NCBI GenBank assembly: GCA_020724865.1
Contig: DYGA01000001.1
Span: forward strand, 205,572-269,571
DNA length: 64,000 nt
Direction of reading: 5' to 3'
Source of the DNA: Candidatus Paceibacter sp.
GTDB lineage: Bacteria > Patescibacteria > ABY1 > S139-126
Shown: piece by piece, positions 1 through 7,281 of the stretch
How positions within the stretch are numbered: position 1 is the stretch's first letter
Layout of the letters: each line of letters starts with the position of its first letter
Translations under genes and position numbers: made by a program
Notes under the pieces: generated by a model
Told to the model about the DNA's origin: nothing
What the model saw: the letters and a program-made list of their open reading frames with translations, nothing else
Databases searched by the model: none

Positions 1-689
1 ATCGACAACAATAAAACCAGGAGCTTTGCACCGTGGGCATAAAGATTTAATGTTTTTTATTAAATCTTCAGTTGCTTTTTTTATTGCTTTCATGCGTGTA
101 GGGTTTCTATGCGCTCGCATGTCGGACTCAATAAAAATTCTATTTGTAAAAAAATTATTTAATAATTTTTTAACTGTTTTTATTAGGTCTTTTTCTGTTG
201 CAATATCCTTATAAATTCCAAAATGTCCATTTTTACTTTTTCTTACAATTACACCATGTTCAGGAAAGCCAATTTTTTTAGCAAAATCTAGTGCTTCCTC
301 TACGGTTGTAACATATTGACCGTCTATGTTTGTTTCTGGAGTTCTGTGATGTCCCAGAATTTCAAACCCGTTTTTCTTGTCAATAAACAATAATAATTCT
401 AAATTACCTTGAACAAAGGGGATTGATGGATGAGGACTAAAACTACCTTCACTTGAAATACCTAAATCAACATTCTCAATTTTCATAGCCGCATGCAATT
501 TTCTCGCGCGGCTTCTAATTGATTGCCAGCTCTTTTTATATCTCTAGTAAAAGTACCAAACTTATCAGAGTTAAATTGTTTGGGAACTACAATTTCAACA
601 TCAAAATGTTTTTTAATTAAAGGAGCAATCACTTGTTCTTTTTTATACATTGTGGCTATAACAATTTTTCTGCCTTTAAGTATATACAT
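1..689 (-). pseudogene. DUF6671 family protein, frameshifted and cut by the window edge
   Basis: Two overlapping minus-strand frames read as one protein. The first 68 residues (689 down to 483) begin with a GRKIVIATMYKKE segment. A second frame is open from 486 to the window edge and carries SEGSFSPHP, LFIDKKNGFEIL, SDMRAHRNPTRMKAI and the start of a CPRCKAPGF zinc-knuckle-like motif. From memory these are hallmarks of DUF6671, a family of unknown function. A -1 shift at the run of four T (plus strand) at 499-502 makes the product continuous (LEAAREKLHAAMK). The first frame stops in an ATGA overlap with the second ATG, so two coupled ORFs are formally possible, but the family alignment favours one gene that is either broken or mis-sequenced. 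The family call is fairly sure; the cause of the shift is open. Confidence 0.72.
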
Positions 690-970
690 TATGTTTATTT
701 TAAAATTATATTTAAATTTATTTCAGGCACTTTGACTTCCTTTTTACATTTTTTGTTGTTTTGATTTGTCTATTTATTGACACATTATCAATTTAAATCC
801 AATTAATAATAGATGTTATATGTAATATATTTATATTTTTTGTGCTTATATTTTAAAGTAGAAAAAAATGTATTCATCAATTTTATACAGTTGATTTATA
901 ATTAAGATTTATCTAGTAACAAGGCGCTTTGCGCCGAGGTAACATCTTTCAATTTCGTTAAATTTTAAAT

Positions 971-1060
971 TGGCGGAGAGGGTGGGATTTGAACCCACGA
1001 AGGATTTTCATCCTTACCGCATTTCGAGTGCGGCGCTTTCAACCACTCAGCCACCTCTCC
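971..1060 (-). tRNA. tRNA-Ser (anticodon CGA)
   Basis: The minus strand folds as a class II tRNA. It has a 7-bp acceptor GGAGAGG/CCTCTCC, discriminator G, encoded CCA, a long variable arm (AAGGAT/ATCCTT) and a TTCAAATC T-loop. The anticodon loop CTCGAAA gives CGA, which reads UCG serine codons. Confidence 0.95.
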
Positions 1061-1151
1061 GGGTTATTATTAAGTATTTAAGTATTAAGGAACAGGTATA
1101 TAAGTTATCAGTAATGTATATTATAACTTTTAAATTATATTAAGACAAAGA

Positions 1152-1179
1152 TTGACAAAATCCCAAAAAATGCTATTAT
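1152..1179 (+). promoter_or_regulatory. Sigma-70 type promoter for the gene at 1238
   Basis: TTGACA (1152-1157) and TATTAT (1174-1179) are separated by 16 bases. The predicted start leaves a leader of about 50 bases that ends in a GGAGAG ribosome-binding site. Seen directly; activity is inferred. Confidence 0.5.
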
Positions 1180-1237
1180 TATTGGTCACTTAGTTGTTTA
1201 AAAAAATATTTTATTCATAAAAATAGGAGAGACAACA

Positions 1238-1723
1238 ATGTTCGATAAATCAATTTTTGAAAAATTACCACTAAGAGTAGTGGTATTTGAGGACAATACA
1301 GCTGAGCAAATAGCTGCTGGTATAGCACTCACAAAGGTGGGCTTAAAATGTGAAATCATTGATCACTTTGATCTCAATGCTATCAGTGATGATAGTTCAG
1401 TGATCGGTGTGCTCACTGATGTATTTTTAACTACTGAACCCGAAGGATTTGGGATTGCTGCTTTTTGTTCTCAACACAGTATACCGTGTTGTATAGTAAC
1501 CCAACAAGTTAACCATAATTTTTCTGGCTGGAAGGGCGCTATTTTGGAAATATGGGATAAACTTGATATTAAAGTTTTCTTATCAACCACTTCTCCTAAA
1601 AATTGGGAAAGTGCCGCACTTTATTTTGCGCAAAGAATCCATACCGAACTATTGAAAGCTCCCACCCCGCTTGGTAAAAGTTACCAACGTTATTTTTATC
1701 ATCTTAACCAACAAGATGAATAA
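1238..1723 (+). CDS. Hypothetical protein, receiver-like alpha/beta fold possible
   Basis: 161 residues, not assigned to a family. The N-terminal part (RVVVFEDNTAEQIAAGIAL, then IIDHFDLN and VIGVLTDVFLT) alternates hydrophobic strands and helices in the manner of a response-regulator receiver: an acidic pair after strand 1 and a D after strand 3 (LTD). No output domain follows and no histidine kinase is nearby, so a receiver-like role is only a guess. The start is supported by an AGGAGAG ribosome-binding site nine bases upstream. The gene stands alone, with its own promoter and a terminator shared with the convergent gene at 1767-2021. Confidence 0.75.
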   Translation: MFDKSIFEKLPLRVVVFEDNTAEQIAAGIALTKVGLKCEIIDHFDLNAISDDSSVIGVLTDVFLTTEPEGFGIAAFCSQHSIPCCIVTQQVNHNFSGWKGAILEIWDKLDIKVFLSTTSPKNWESAALYFAQRIHTELLKAPTPLGKSYQRYFYHLNQQDE

Positions 1724-1730
1724 AAAGAAT

Positions 1731-1758
1731 AAGGACTCGAAATCTCGAGTCCTTTTAT
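1731..1758. terminator. Bidirectional terminator
   Basis: Perfect 10-bp hairpin AAGGACTCGA / TCGAGTCCTT with a 4-base loop and a T-rich tail. It lies between convergent genes (1238-1723 plus, 1767-2021 minus), so it probably serves both. Confidence 0.85.
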
Positions 1759-1766
1759 TTTGGCGC

Positions 1767-2021
1767 TTACCAGTTGTTTAGTTTGGTAGCGTTAAATGTT
1801 CCGCCTAATTTTGCTAAGTTATTATCATTGTTGTGCCCCGGTACACCACCGATGCCATAGGTTGGTAAAGTGGTTTGACCCACAAAGGGTACGTGAATTT
1901 TGTCATGGCCAAAGCCAAGGTCAGCGTGTACGCCATTGTTTAGTGAAAAGTGGACAGGTGATAACGGCTTATCATTGATGATAGGCGGATTGAATTTATC
2001 CATGTGGTTCATGGTTTTCAC
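1767..2021 (-). CDS. Small hypothetical protein, strongly signalled
   Basis: 84 residues, no family recognised. It has no Cys, no membrane segment and no clear repeat. It is rich in Asn, Gly, His and Pro (for example DKFNPPIINDKPLSP, GFGHDKIHVPF, GIGGVPGHNND), which suggests a mostly non-helical, perhaps flexible protein. Expression signals are unusually good: a consensus promoter with 17-base spacing (2086-2114), an AAGGAGGTG ribosome-binding site eight bases before the ATG, and a shared terminator. These signals make a real, well-expressed gene likely although the function is unknown. Confidence 0.75.
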   Translation of the reverse strand: MKTMNHMDKFNPPIINDKPLSPVHFSLNNGVHADLGFGHDKIHVPFVGQTTLPTYGIGGVPGHNNDNNLAKLGGTFNATKLNNW

Positions 2022-2085
2022 CTCCTTAAAGTAGTTTAAATGAACGAAATATATTGATTTGGAATTTTATAAATTGGTGAGAAAT

Positions 2086-2114
2086 ATTGTAGCAAAAAGC
2101 CGGTTTTTGGTCAA
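2086..2114 (-). promoter_or_regulatory. Consensus promoter for the small gene 1767-2021
   Basis: On the minus strand TTGACC (2114-2109) and TACAAT (2091-2086) are exactly 17 bases apart. The leader of about 58 bases ends with a strong ribosome-binding site. Confidence 0.7.
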
Positions 2115-2174
2115 TGGTTAGATTGTCGAAAAACTCGCCAAGTGTCATACTAAAAATATAATTATAAAAAATTT

Positions 2175-2570
2175 ATGAACTCCTATAATTGGTATCAAAC
2201 TCTAATTAAACCCGCTTGGGCGCCGCCAACTTTTTTGTTTGGACCAGTCTGGACCGCACTTTATACTATAATAGCCATATCTTTTGGTACTGTTTTTTAC
2301 AAAATTTTCACCAAACAACTTCCCACCACACTGGCCTGGCCCTTTGTTTTGAATTTAGTTTTCAATTTTGCTTTCACCCCTTTGCAGTTTGGTTTGAAAA
2401 ACAATCTGCTGGCAGCTATAGATATTTTACTGGTACTAGCTACTTTAGTCTGGGCACTGGTGGCTATTTATCCGCATCTCAAATGGGTGACTTTGGTTAA
2501 TATCCCTTATTTACTCTGGGTGTGTTTTGCCACAGTATTGCAAATAACCATCACTTATTTAAATAGATAA
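2175..2570 (+). CDS. tspO: TspO/MBR family tryptophan-rich sensory protein
   Basis: 131 residues with five predicted membrane helices, the family's usual shape. The family signature is clear: WYQTLIKPAWAPPTFLFGPVW near the N-terminus, then ALYTIIAISFG, FVLNLVFNFAFTPLQF (family consensus Q..LN..W...FF) and LPYLLWVCFA-like NIPYLLWVCFATVL at the end. TspO proteins bind porphyrins and other ligands in the membrane and are linked to oxidative or light stress. Here the gene sits just before a DUF2892 membrane protein and a methionine sulfoxide reductase, which fits a stress set. There is no Shine-Dalgarno sequence before the ATG. Confidence 0.93.
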   Translation: MNSYNWYQTLIKPAWAPPTFLFGPVWTALYTIIAISFGTVFYKIFTKQLPTTLAWPFVLNLVFNFAFTPLQFGLKNNLLAAIDILLVLATLVWALVAIYPHLKWVTLVNIPYLLWVCFATVLQITITYLNR

Positions 2571-2578
2571 CTTACAAG

Positions 2579-2587
2579 TGCTATAAT
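2579..2587 (+). promoter_or_regulatory. Extended -10 promoter for the DUF2892 gene
   Basis: TGC followed by TATAAT (2582-2587) is an extended -10 element with no good -35. The predicted leader is only about 20 bases. Confidence 0.45.
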
Positions 2588-2614
2588 GTAAATATTAAGT
2601 ATTAATATTTTTAT

Positions 2615-2869
2615 ATGAAATTCAAAAAGAACGAAGGCACAATTGATCGTATTATTCGGGTAGTTGTTGGGTTGGTTTTGATTTTTTTGGGCATGCAATA
2701 TACCGCTTGGTTATGGATTTTAGGATTGGTGGTACTGGCCACTGGTGTAATTGGTTGGTGTGGTCTTTATCAGGTGCTTGGTATTTCCACCTGCAAAGTA
2801 AAACCAGCTGAAACAAAAGACCAAACTCCACCTACTACTCCTCCAACAGATACGCCATCGGTGATGTAA
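2615..2869 (+). CDS. DUF2892 (YgaP-type) membrane protein
   Basis: 84 residues. Residues 1-66 match the DUF2892 / YgaP transmembrane module: a basic start with EGTIDRIIRVVVGLVL, a second helix WLWILGLVVLATGVIGWCGLYQVLGISTC and a conserved Cys pair region (WCGLY, STC). In YgaP the module anchors a rhodanese domain. Here there is none, only a Pro/Thr-rich tail (TPPTTPPTDTP). The function of stand-alone copies is not established. It follows tspO and is closed by its own terminator. Confidence 0.88.
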   Translation: MKFKKNEGTIDRIIRVVVGLVLIFLGMQYTAWLWILGLVVLATGVIGWCGLYQVLGISTCKVKPAETKDQTPPTTPPTDTPSVM

Positions 2870-2880
2870 AATAGAAAATT

Positions 2881-2910
2881 AAAAGGACTCATGAAGATGA
2901 GTTCTTTTAA
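2881..2910 (+). terminator. Terminator after the DUF2892 gene
   Basis: Twelve-base-pair hairpin AAAAGGACTCAT / ATGAGTTCTTTT, with one G-T pair, lies 12 bases after the stop and is followed by a T-rich stretch. Confidence 0.8.
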
Positions 2911-2952
2911 TTTTCTAGAAAAATTTTTTCATGAAATAACAAAATAAATTTT

Positions 2953-3858
2953 ATGAAATATAACCAATTAACCTCAGAAGAAAAAAGAATCATCGAAGAT
3001 AAAGGTACAGAAATGCCAGGCAGTGGTGAGTATGATGATTTTTTTGAGAGTGGAATCTATACTTGCCGAAGATGCAATGCCTGGCTCTACCGCTCAGCAG
3101 ATAAATTTTCCGCTCACTGCGGTTGGCCCAGTTTTGATCAAGAAATTGCTGGAGCAGTTATTAGACAAACAGATGCTGACGGACAGCGTACTGAAATTTT
3201 GTGTGCACGCTGTGGTGGACATTTGGGGCATGTATTTATCGGAGAAAAATTTACGGCGCGTGATACCCGTCACTGTGTTAATTCTTTGTCTTTGCGTTTT
3301 ATCCCTGAATCTGAATTAAAAGAAAAAATTCAAACTATAGTTTTGGGTGGTGGGTGTTTTTGGTGTTTGGAAGCATATTTTTCGCAAGTGCAAGGAATCA
3401 CCTTAGTTATATCTGGTTATGCGGGCGGTGATATAGAAAATCCTACCTATGAGCAGGTTTGCAGTGGCAAGACTGGTCATGCTGAAGTAGTGAAAATAGA
3501 ATTTGACCAAACCCAAATTGCTCTGGAAATGATTTTACAAATATTTTTTACATTGCATGATCCTACTACCCGCAATCGTCAAGGCGCTGATGTTGGTAGT
3601 CAGTACCGCTCAATCATTTTGACTAAAGATGATGAACAAAAAGATATTGTAGAAAATTTTGTCAGTAAGTTAATTGAAAGTAAATTATTTTTTAAACCCA
3701 TTGTCACAGAAGTAAAACTTTTGGATAAGTTTTATCAAGCCGAAGATTATCACCAGGAATATTTTAAAAATCATCCCGAAGCCGCTTACTGCCAGGCCGT
3801 GATTTCCCCTAAACTTGCCAAATTGCGTCAGCATTTTTCTTTACTTTTGAAACCCTAA
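2953..3858 (+). CDS. msrBA: Fused peptide-methionine sulfoxide reductase MsrB-MsrA
   Basis: 301 residues with both repair enzymes in one chain, MsrB first. Residues about 5-125 are MsrB: zinc ligands CRRC and CARC, the GWPSF motif and catalytic Cys in RHCVNSLSLRF. Residues about 127-290 are MsrA: catalytic GGGCFWC, then GYAGG, GHAEVV and QYRS. Together they reduce the R and S forms of methionine sulfoxide in oxidised proteins using thioredoxin-type reductants. Most fusions known to me run MsrA-MsrB (for example PilB or Gram-positive MsrAB), but the reverse order also occurs. No signal peptide is seen, so it is cytoplasmic. A weak terminator follows. Confidence 0.95.
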   Translation: MKYNQLTSEEKRIIEDKGTEMPGSGEYDDFFESGIYTCRRCNAWLYRSADKFSAHCGWPSFDQEIAGAVIRQTDADGQRTEILCARCGGHLGHVFIGEKFTARDTRHCVNSLSLRFIPESELKEKIQTIVLGGGCFWCLEAYFSQVQGITLVISGYAGGDIENPTYEQVCSGKTGHAEVVKIEFDQTQIALEMILQIFFTLHDPTTRNRQGADVGSQYRSIILTKDDEQKDIVENFVSKLIESKLFFKPIVTEVKLLDKFYQAEDYHQEYFKNHPEAAYCQAVISPKLAKLRQHFSLLLKP

Positions 3859-3860
3859 AA

Positions 3861-3883
3861 CTGCCCCAAATAAGGGCATTTTT
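3861..3883 (+). terminator. Terminator after msrBA
   Basis: A short TGCCC / GGGCA hairpin starts three bases after the stop and is followed by TTTTT. Confidence 0.6.
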
Positions 3884-3929
3884 GGTTGATTTTTATAGTC
3901 AAAAATGATGAAATAAAAACAAGTAGATA

Positions 3930-4015
3930 ATTATTAGTTACTAATTATTAATTAATAATCAATTGATTAATTTTTAATTATTTAATTAGTAATTTCTAAT
4001 CTCTAATCCAAATTT
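3930..4015. repeat. AT-rich intergenic repeat, copy 1
   Basis: This gap is almost pure A/T and built from short words such as TTAATTAATAATCAATTG and TTTAATTAGTAATTTCTAAT. A clearly related stretch lies at 17259-17364 with the same word order. No ORF or GC-rich structure is present. Confidence 0.5.
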
Positions 4016-4026
4016 TATTTTAAACC

Positions 4027-4470
4027 ATGATATTTAAAACCGATATAATTTTAAATTGGCCCATCGAGAACACTTTTGCTGCGCTGAAGAGTCCAGCGAT
4101 GATGAAAAAAGTTGCTTGGCCTTTGGTGATATTTAAACCAGTGAATCCAGAAGTGTTTCCTGAGAGCTGGCAGGACGGGCAAACTTATAAAATGAATATG
4201 TACTTACTTGGTTTTTTACCGATGGGTTGGCAGGAGTTGAAAATTTCTGGTCAGCAAGATGCAGATAAATATATACTCAAAGATGTTGGTCCGGGTTGGG
4301 CAGTAAAATGGTGGGACCATCAAGTGATCCTGACAAAAACATCAGAAAACAAAACCCATTACAAAGAAGAACTTATTTTATCTACTGGTTTTTTGAAACC
4401 GATTATTTGGTTGGGCATGACAACACTTTTTTGGTGGCGAAAATATAGATGGTTAAAGTTAACTAAATAA
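4027..4470 (+). CDS. SRPBCC-like (START/cyclase fold) protein
   Basis: 147 residues. The opening FKTDIILNWPIENTFAALKSPAMM resembles the first strand and helix of SRPBCC ligand-binding proteins (polyketide cyclase/START fold), which start with a strand and a W-x-x-x-x-F helix. The middle (YKMNMYLLGFLPMGWQELKIS) and the end (HYKEELILSTGFLKPIIWLG) also fit a strand-rich cup closed by a helix. The C-terminal segment LKPIIWLGMTTLFWWRKYRW is very hydrophobic and aromatic. The ligand is unknown. The gene stands alone after the AT-rich repeat. Confidence 0.65.
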   Translation: MIFKTDIILNWPIENTFAALKSPAMMKKVAWPLVIFKPVNPEVFPESWQDGQTYKMNMYLLGFLPMGWQELKISGQQDADKYILKDVGPGWAVKWWDHQVILTKTSENKTHYKEELILSTGFLKPIIWLGMTTLFWWRKYRWLKLTK

Positions 4471-4494
4471 AAGATTTCTATCAGTTAATAAAGT

Positions 4495-4983
4495 ATGAAA
4501 AAATTTATTGAATTTATAATAAAAATGTTGGAATTATTGTTTGGTTTTACAAAAACAAAAACCAACACCAACGCGATGAGATATTTGCTAAAAGAGAAGA
4601 CTATGAATAGTTCTGAACAAGCATTATATATAAATTTACAAAAAATGTTAGGCGATAAATATATTGTGCTTTCCAAAGTCCGACTTGAAGATTTTATAGA
4701 AGTTGATACTAGAGGTTTATCGCGTAATGAGTGGTGGGGTTTGAGAGGAAAAATTAAATCCAGACATGTTGATTTTTTGATTTGTGATTTAAATACAACA
4801 AAACCGATTTTGGCTATTGAACTTGATGGTAATTCTCACCAAACACACAAAAGGATAGAACGAGATAATTTTATAGATGAATTGTATTCTTCTGTTCAAT
4901 TGAGAATAGAACACATTAGAGTAGGTAGTGATTTTAAACAAAAAGTAGAAAAAATCAGCACTTTACTTACTGACAATAAATAA
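4495..4983 (+). CDS. DUF2726 domain protein, nuclease-like fold
   Basis: 162 residues. An N-terminal hydrophobic helix (FIEFIIKMLELLFGF) may anchor it to the membrane. Residues 38-158 match DUF2726: SSEQALYINLQKMLGDKY, VLSKVRLEDFI, RGKIKSRHVDFLICD, AIELDGNSHQ and a DNFIDELY helix. The D-F-L-I-C and A-I-E-L-D-G-x-S-H pattern follows the restriction-endonuclease-like core, with an acidic residue in each of two adjacent strands, so a DNA-handling role is plausible but unproven. It lies 49 bases before a NERD-domain gene and a methyltransferase remnant, suggesting a defence or DNA-processing patch. There is no ribosome-binding site. Confidence 0.85.
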   Translation: MKKFIEFIIKMLELLFGFTKTKTNTNAMRYLLKEKTMNSSEQALYINLQKMLGDKYIVLSKVRLEDFIEVDTRGLSRNEWWGLRGKIKSRHVDFLICDLNTTKPILAIELDGNSHQTHKRIERDNFIDELYSSVQLRIEHIRVGSDFKQKVEKISTLLTDNK

Positions 4984-5032
4984 TATCAAATTAATTTTTT
5001 ATTATAGATTCTTAATTCTAATTTATATTTAC

Positions 5033-6121
5033 ATGGCTAAAGTATATGGACAAATAGGCTCATTTTTAAGACTTTGTGATAGTTTGAAAATAAAAAATGT
5101 AAATGTTTTTGAATCTTTTGAGGAAATTAGAAAATTAGTTGATAATTATAAGGAAGCCCCAGAAAAAATAAAAAATAAAAAAATTGAAGAATTGAAAAAT
5201 GAAATTGATGAAATAAGAAATAAAATTGAGAAACTAAAGTTTGAATATGATAAGGAAATAACAGAGAGAAAGGAAAAATTATTGAAAGAAAAAAAAGAGT
5301 TGGATTGGTTTATAGAAGTTTATTCCAGGGATGTAAATAATATATTTAAAAAAATAATAAATTATTATAAAAAGAGAAAATTTATTGAGAGAAAAGAATG
5401 GATTGAAAAGTTTTTTGATTATGAACTTAACCGACCTTTCAAAAGTATTATAGATGAAATAAAATCTTGGCAATCTGATTTAGATTATCGACAAGATAAT
5501 TTTGATAAAATAGTTGAAGAAAAATATAACGAAGAAGTCAACTTTTTGAATTTAGTTTATAACACTATCAAAAGTAACAAAGAGTTTTATTATGGAGCAA
5601 TTGGTGAACAAATGGTGCTTGATAAATTGAAAAGTTTACCTGATGAATATACTATTATAAATAATTTTCAACATAAATTTAGCAGACCAGTGCCTGACAG
5701 AAAAAATAATGATTTTATTTATTCAGTGCAAATTGATCATATATTAGTTGGTCCCACTGGTTTGTATTTGATTGAGACAAAAAATTGGAGTAAAAATAGT
5801 ATGGATGATTTAGATCTTTATTCTCCAATCAAACAAATAAAACGTTCTTCGTTAGCACTATTTGCTTTATTGAATCAAGCCATACGTCAGGGTTATTTAT
5901 CTAGATTTTTGGATCCATGGGGAGAAGAACAAATTTCACCTAAAAAAATATTGGTTGTTATAAATCATAAACCAGAACAAGAATATCAGTTTGTTAAAAT
6001 ATTAACTCCTGGTGAATTGGAAAAATATATATTAAATGAAAAGGTTTTTTTTACAAAAGAACAAGTAGAAAATTTAGTAACTTATTTAAAATCAGAAAAA
6101 AACTATTTTCATGCATATTGA
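5033..6121 (+). CDS. NERD-domain protein with long N-terminal coiled coil
   Basis: 362 residues. Residues about 40-180 are highly charged and heptad-like (repeated EELKNEIDEIRNKIEKLK), a long coiled coil. Residues about 188-310 are a NERD (nuclease-related) domain: YYGAIGEQMVLDKL, IINNF, QIDHILVGPTGLYLIETKNW. The E in GEQ, D in QIDH and E-x-K in ETK are the residues expected of a restriction-endonuclease-like active site, so the nuclease core appears intact. NERD domains are often joined to helicase, kinase or zinc domains; here the partner is a coiled coil. It sits between DUF2726 and a truncated methyltransferase. Base composition is even more AT-rich than the neighbours. Confidence 0.88.
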   Translation: MAKVYGQIGSFLRLCDSLKIKNVNVFESFEEIRKLVDNYKEAPEKIKNKKIEELKNEIDEIRNKIEKLKFEYDKEITERKEKLLKEKKELDWFIEVYSRDVNNIFKKIINYYKKRKFIERKEWIEKFFDYELNRPFKSIIDEIKSWQSDLDYRQDNFDKIVEEKYNEEVNFLNLVYNTIKSNKEFYYGAIGEQMVLDKLKSLPDEYTIINNFQHKFSRPVPDRKNNDFIYSVQIDHILVGPTGLYLIETKNWSKNSMDDLDLYSPIKQIKRSSLALFALLNQAIRQGYLSRFLDPWGEEQISPKKILVVINHKPEQEYQFVKILTPGELEKYILNEKVFFTKEQVENLVTYLKSEKNYFHAY

Positions 6122-6152
6122 GGAAGAGACACAAAGTGGAAATAAATAATTT

Positions 6153-6416
6153 ATGACAAGAAAAGATTATTCAAAATTATCCAAAGAAGAACTGATCCAG
6201 CTGGTAGAGAAATTAGAATCCCGCAAAAAATACGGGCTGGTGTGGGATGAGGAGCGAACAAAAGAAAAATTTGAAAAGGAATCAGAAAACGCCTTGCCGG
6301 TTTTGAAAGAAGTCAAAAGTAAAGAGATTAAAACTGATCCAACCAAGCCGACCAATATCTTGATTGAAGGCGATAATTATCACGCTCTTTCTGTTTTGAA
6401 CTACACCCACCAATGA
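6153..6416 (+). pseudogene. Stump of a site-specific DNA methyltransferase (Mod type)
   Basis: 87 residues that match only the N-terminal start of type III Mod-like adenine methyltransferases: SKEELIQLVEKLESRKKYGLVW, then TNILIEGDNYHALSVLNYTH. In intact enzymes this last segment leads directly into the catalytic D-P-P-Y motif and several hundred further residues. Here a stop follows immediately and the next bases belong to a different frame. Catalysis is impossible as it stands. It is read as the remains of a restriction-modification gene removed by deletion. Confidence 0.82.
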
Positions 6417-6570
6417 ACTTAGCGAGATTACTACTCAAAGCAAAGAAGCTCACATGAGATTTTTCCTGTTTACTAAAGAAGAATTGCAAAACAAAACTGT
6501 ATATCCAGAAAAAATGAAACAAGGGGTGATTGATTGGCTAAAAACAGGAAAAAGTTTTTGGGTATATTAA
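6412..6570 (+). pseudogene. Orphan C-terminal fragment after the methyltransferase stump
   Basis: An open frame without a start codon at its head overlaps the stump's stop and ends at 6570. It reads NELSEITTQSKEAHMRFF and then KQGVIDWLKTGKSFWVY, which has protein-like composition. I do not recognise the family. The frame differs from that of the stump (offset by one), so the two are not simply one gene with a stop. The likeliest reading is the tail of another lost gene joined to the stump by deletion. Confidence 0.45.
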
Positions 6571-6604
6571 AAATAAATTTTATATTTTTAATTTTGAATT
6601 TTAT

Positions 6605-7012
6605 ATGACTATTAAGAAAAATTTTTATTTTAAAGTTATCGGAGTGTGGTTTTTACTGGCGGTGCTGGCGAATATCAACGGTTTAATCAGAAATTTTGTT
6701 TATGGCCCCTATTTAAGTGAGCTGACTGCTCACCAAATAAGTGCCGTGCTTTTTATCATAATTTTATTGATAGTGAGCTATTTATTTTTTGGAAAAAAAG
6801 AATATAGTAATAAAGAATTGTGGTTAGTGGGCAGTCTTTGGTTAGTATTAACAATTGCTTTTGAATTTTTGTTTGGTCATTTTGTAATTGGGCACAGTTG
6901 GGGAAAATTGTTGGCTGATTATAATCTTTTGGCGGGACGTTTGTGGAGTTTGGTATTGTTAATCACTTTTCTGGCTCCTTGGATGACAAAAAAAATTTTT
7001 AATTATTTATAA
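6605..7012 (+). CDS. Small conserved membrane protein, four helices
   Basis: 135 residues with four predicted membrane helices (about 10-28, 44-62, 72-90 and 112-130). The loop FGHFVIGHSWGKLLADYNLLAGRLW contains a G-H-x(5)-W and a DYNLLxGRLW motif that I have seen in uncharacterised bacterial membrane proteins. The conserved His, Trp, Asp and Arg in a loop near the membrane suggest a shared ligand or catalytic site, but none is established. There is no ribosome-binding site and no operon partner on the plus strand within 250 bases. Confidence 0.75.
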   Translation: MTIKKNFYFKVIGVWFLLAVLANINGLIRNFVYGPYLSELTAHQISAVLFIIILLIVSYLFFGKKEYSNKELWLVGSLWLVLTIAFEFLFGHFVIGHSWGKLLADYNLLAGRLWSLVLLITFLAPWMTKKIFNYL

Positions 7013-7117
7013 CTACTTTTTTGATAAAAAAATAGCCATTGTCTACCAACGACAGGTTATAATTTTTGTTTTATAAAAAATTTATGCTAAATGATTAGTT
7101 GTTATTAGAAATTTAAA

Positions 7118-7219
7118 AGGTGACCTTGTGGTCACCTAGAGGGCATTTATGAAAGGAGGTTCATTTTAAGTCTATACGTTGGTAGGTTTTTTAAAAAAGC
7201 AATTATGATTAAATTATAA
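7118..7219 (+). other. Orphan leader: perfect hairpin, strong ribosome-binding site, broken small ORF
   Basis: A perfect 8-bp hairpin AGGTGACC / GGTCACCT (7118-7137) is followed by AAAGGAGG (7152-7159). No ATG follows at the right distance. The codons after it, starting with ATT at 7163, read LSLYVGRFF and run to a stop at 7219. LYVG is how small RRM RNA-binding proteins begin, so this may be the leftover leader and first codons of a lost cold-shock-type gene. Hairpin and ribosome-binding site are seen directly; the origin is speculative. Confidence 0.35.
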
Positions 7220-7281
7220 GTATAATTTAGATATTTGTCTAGATTTGAAACAAAACAGCTAATTTATTGTAGTATTTATCA

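Noticed and set aside
26..214. Plus-strand ORF of 62 codons
   Set aside because: It lies opposite the DUF6671 frame, which has clear family motifs; this one is a shadow.
923..935. GGCGC / GCGCC hairpin as terminator of tRNA-Ser
   Set aside because: Only five pairs with a three-base loop and no T run on the minus strand.
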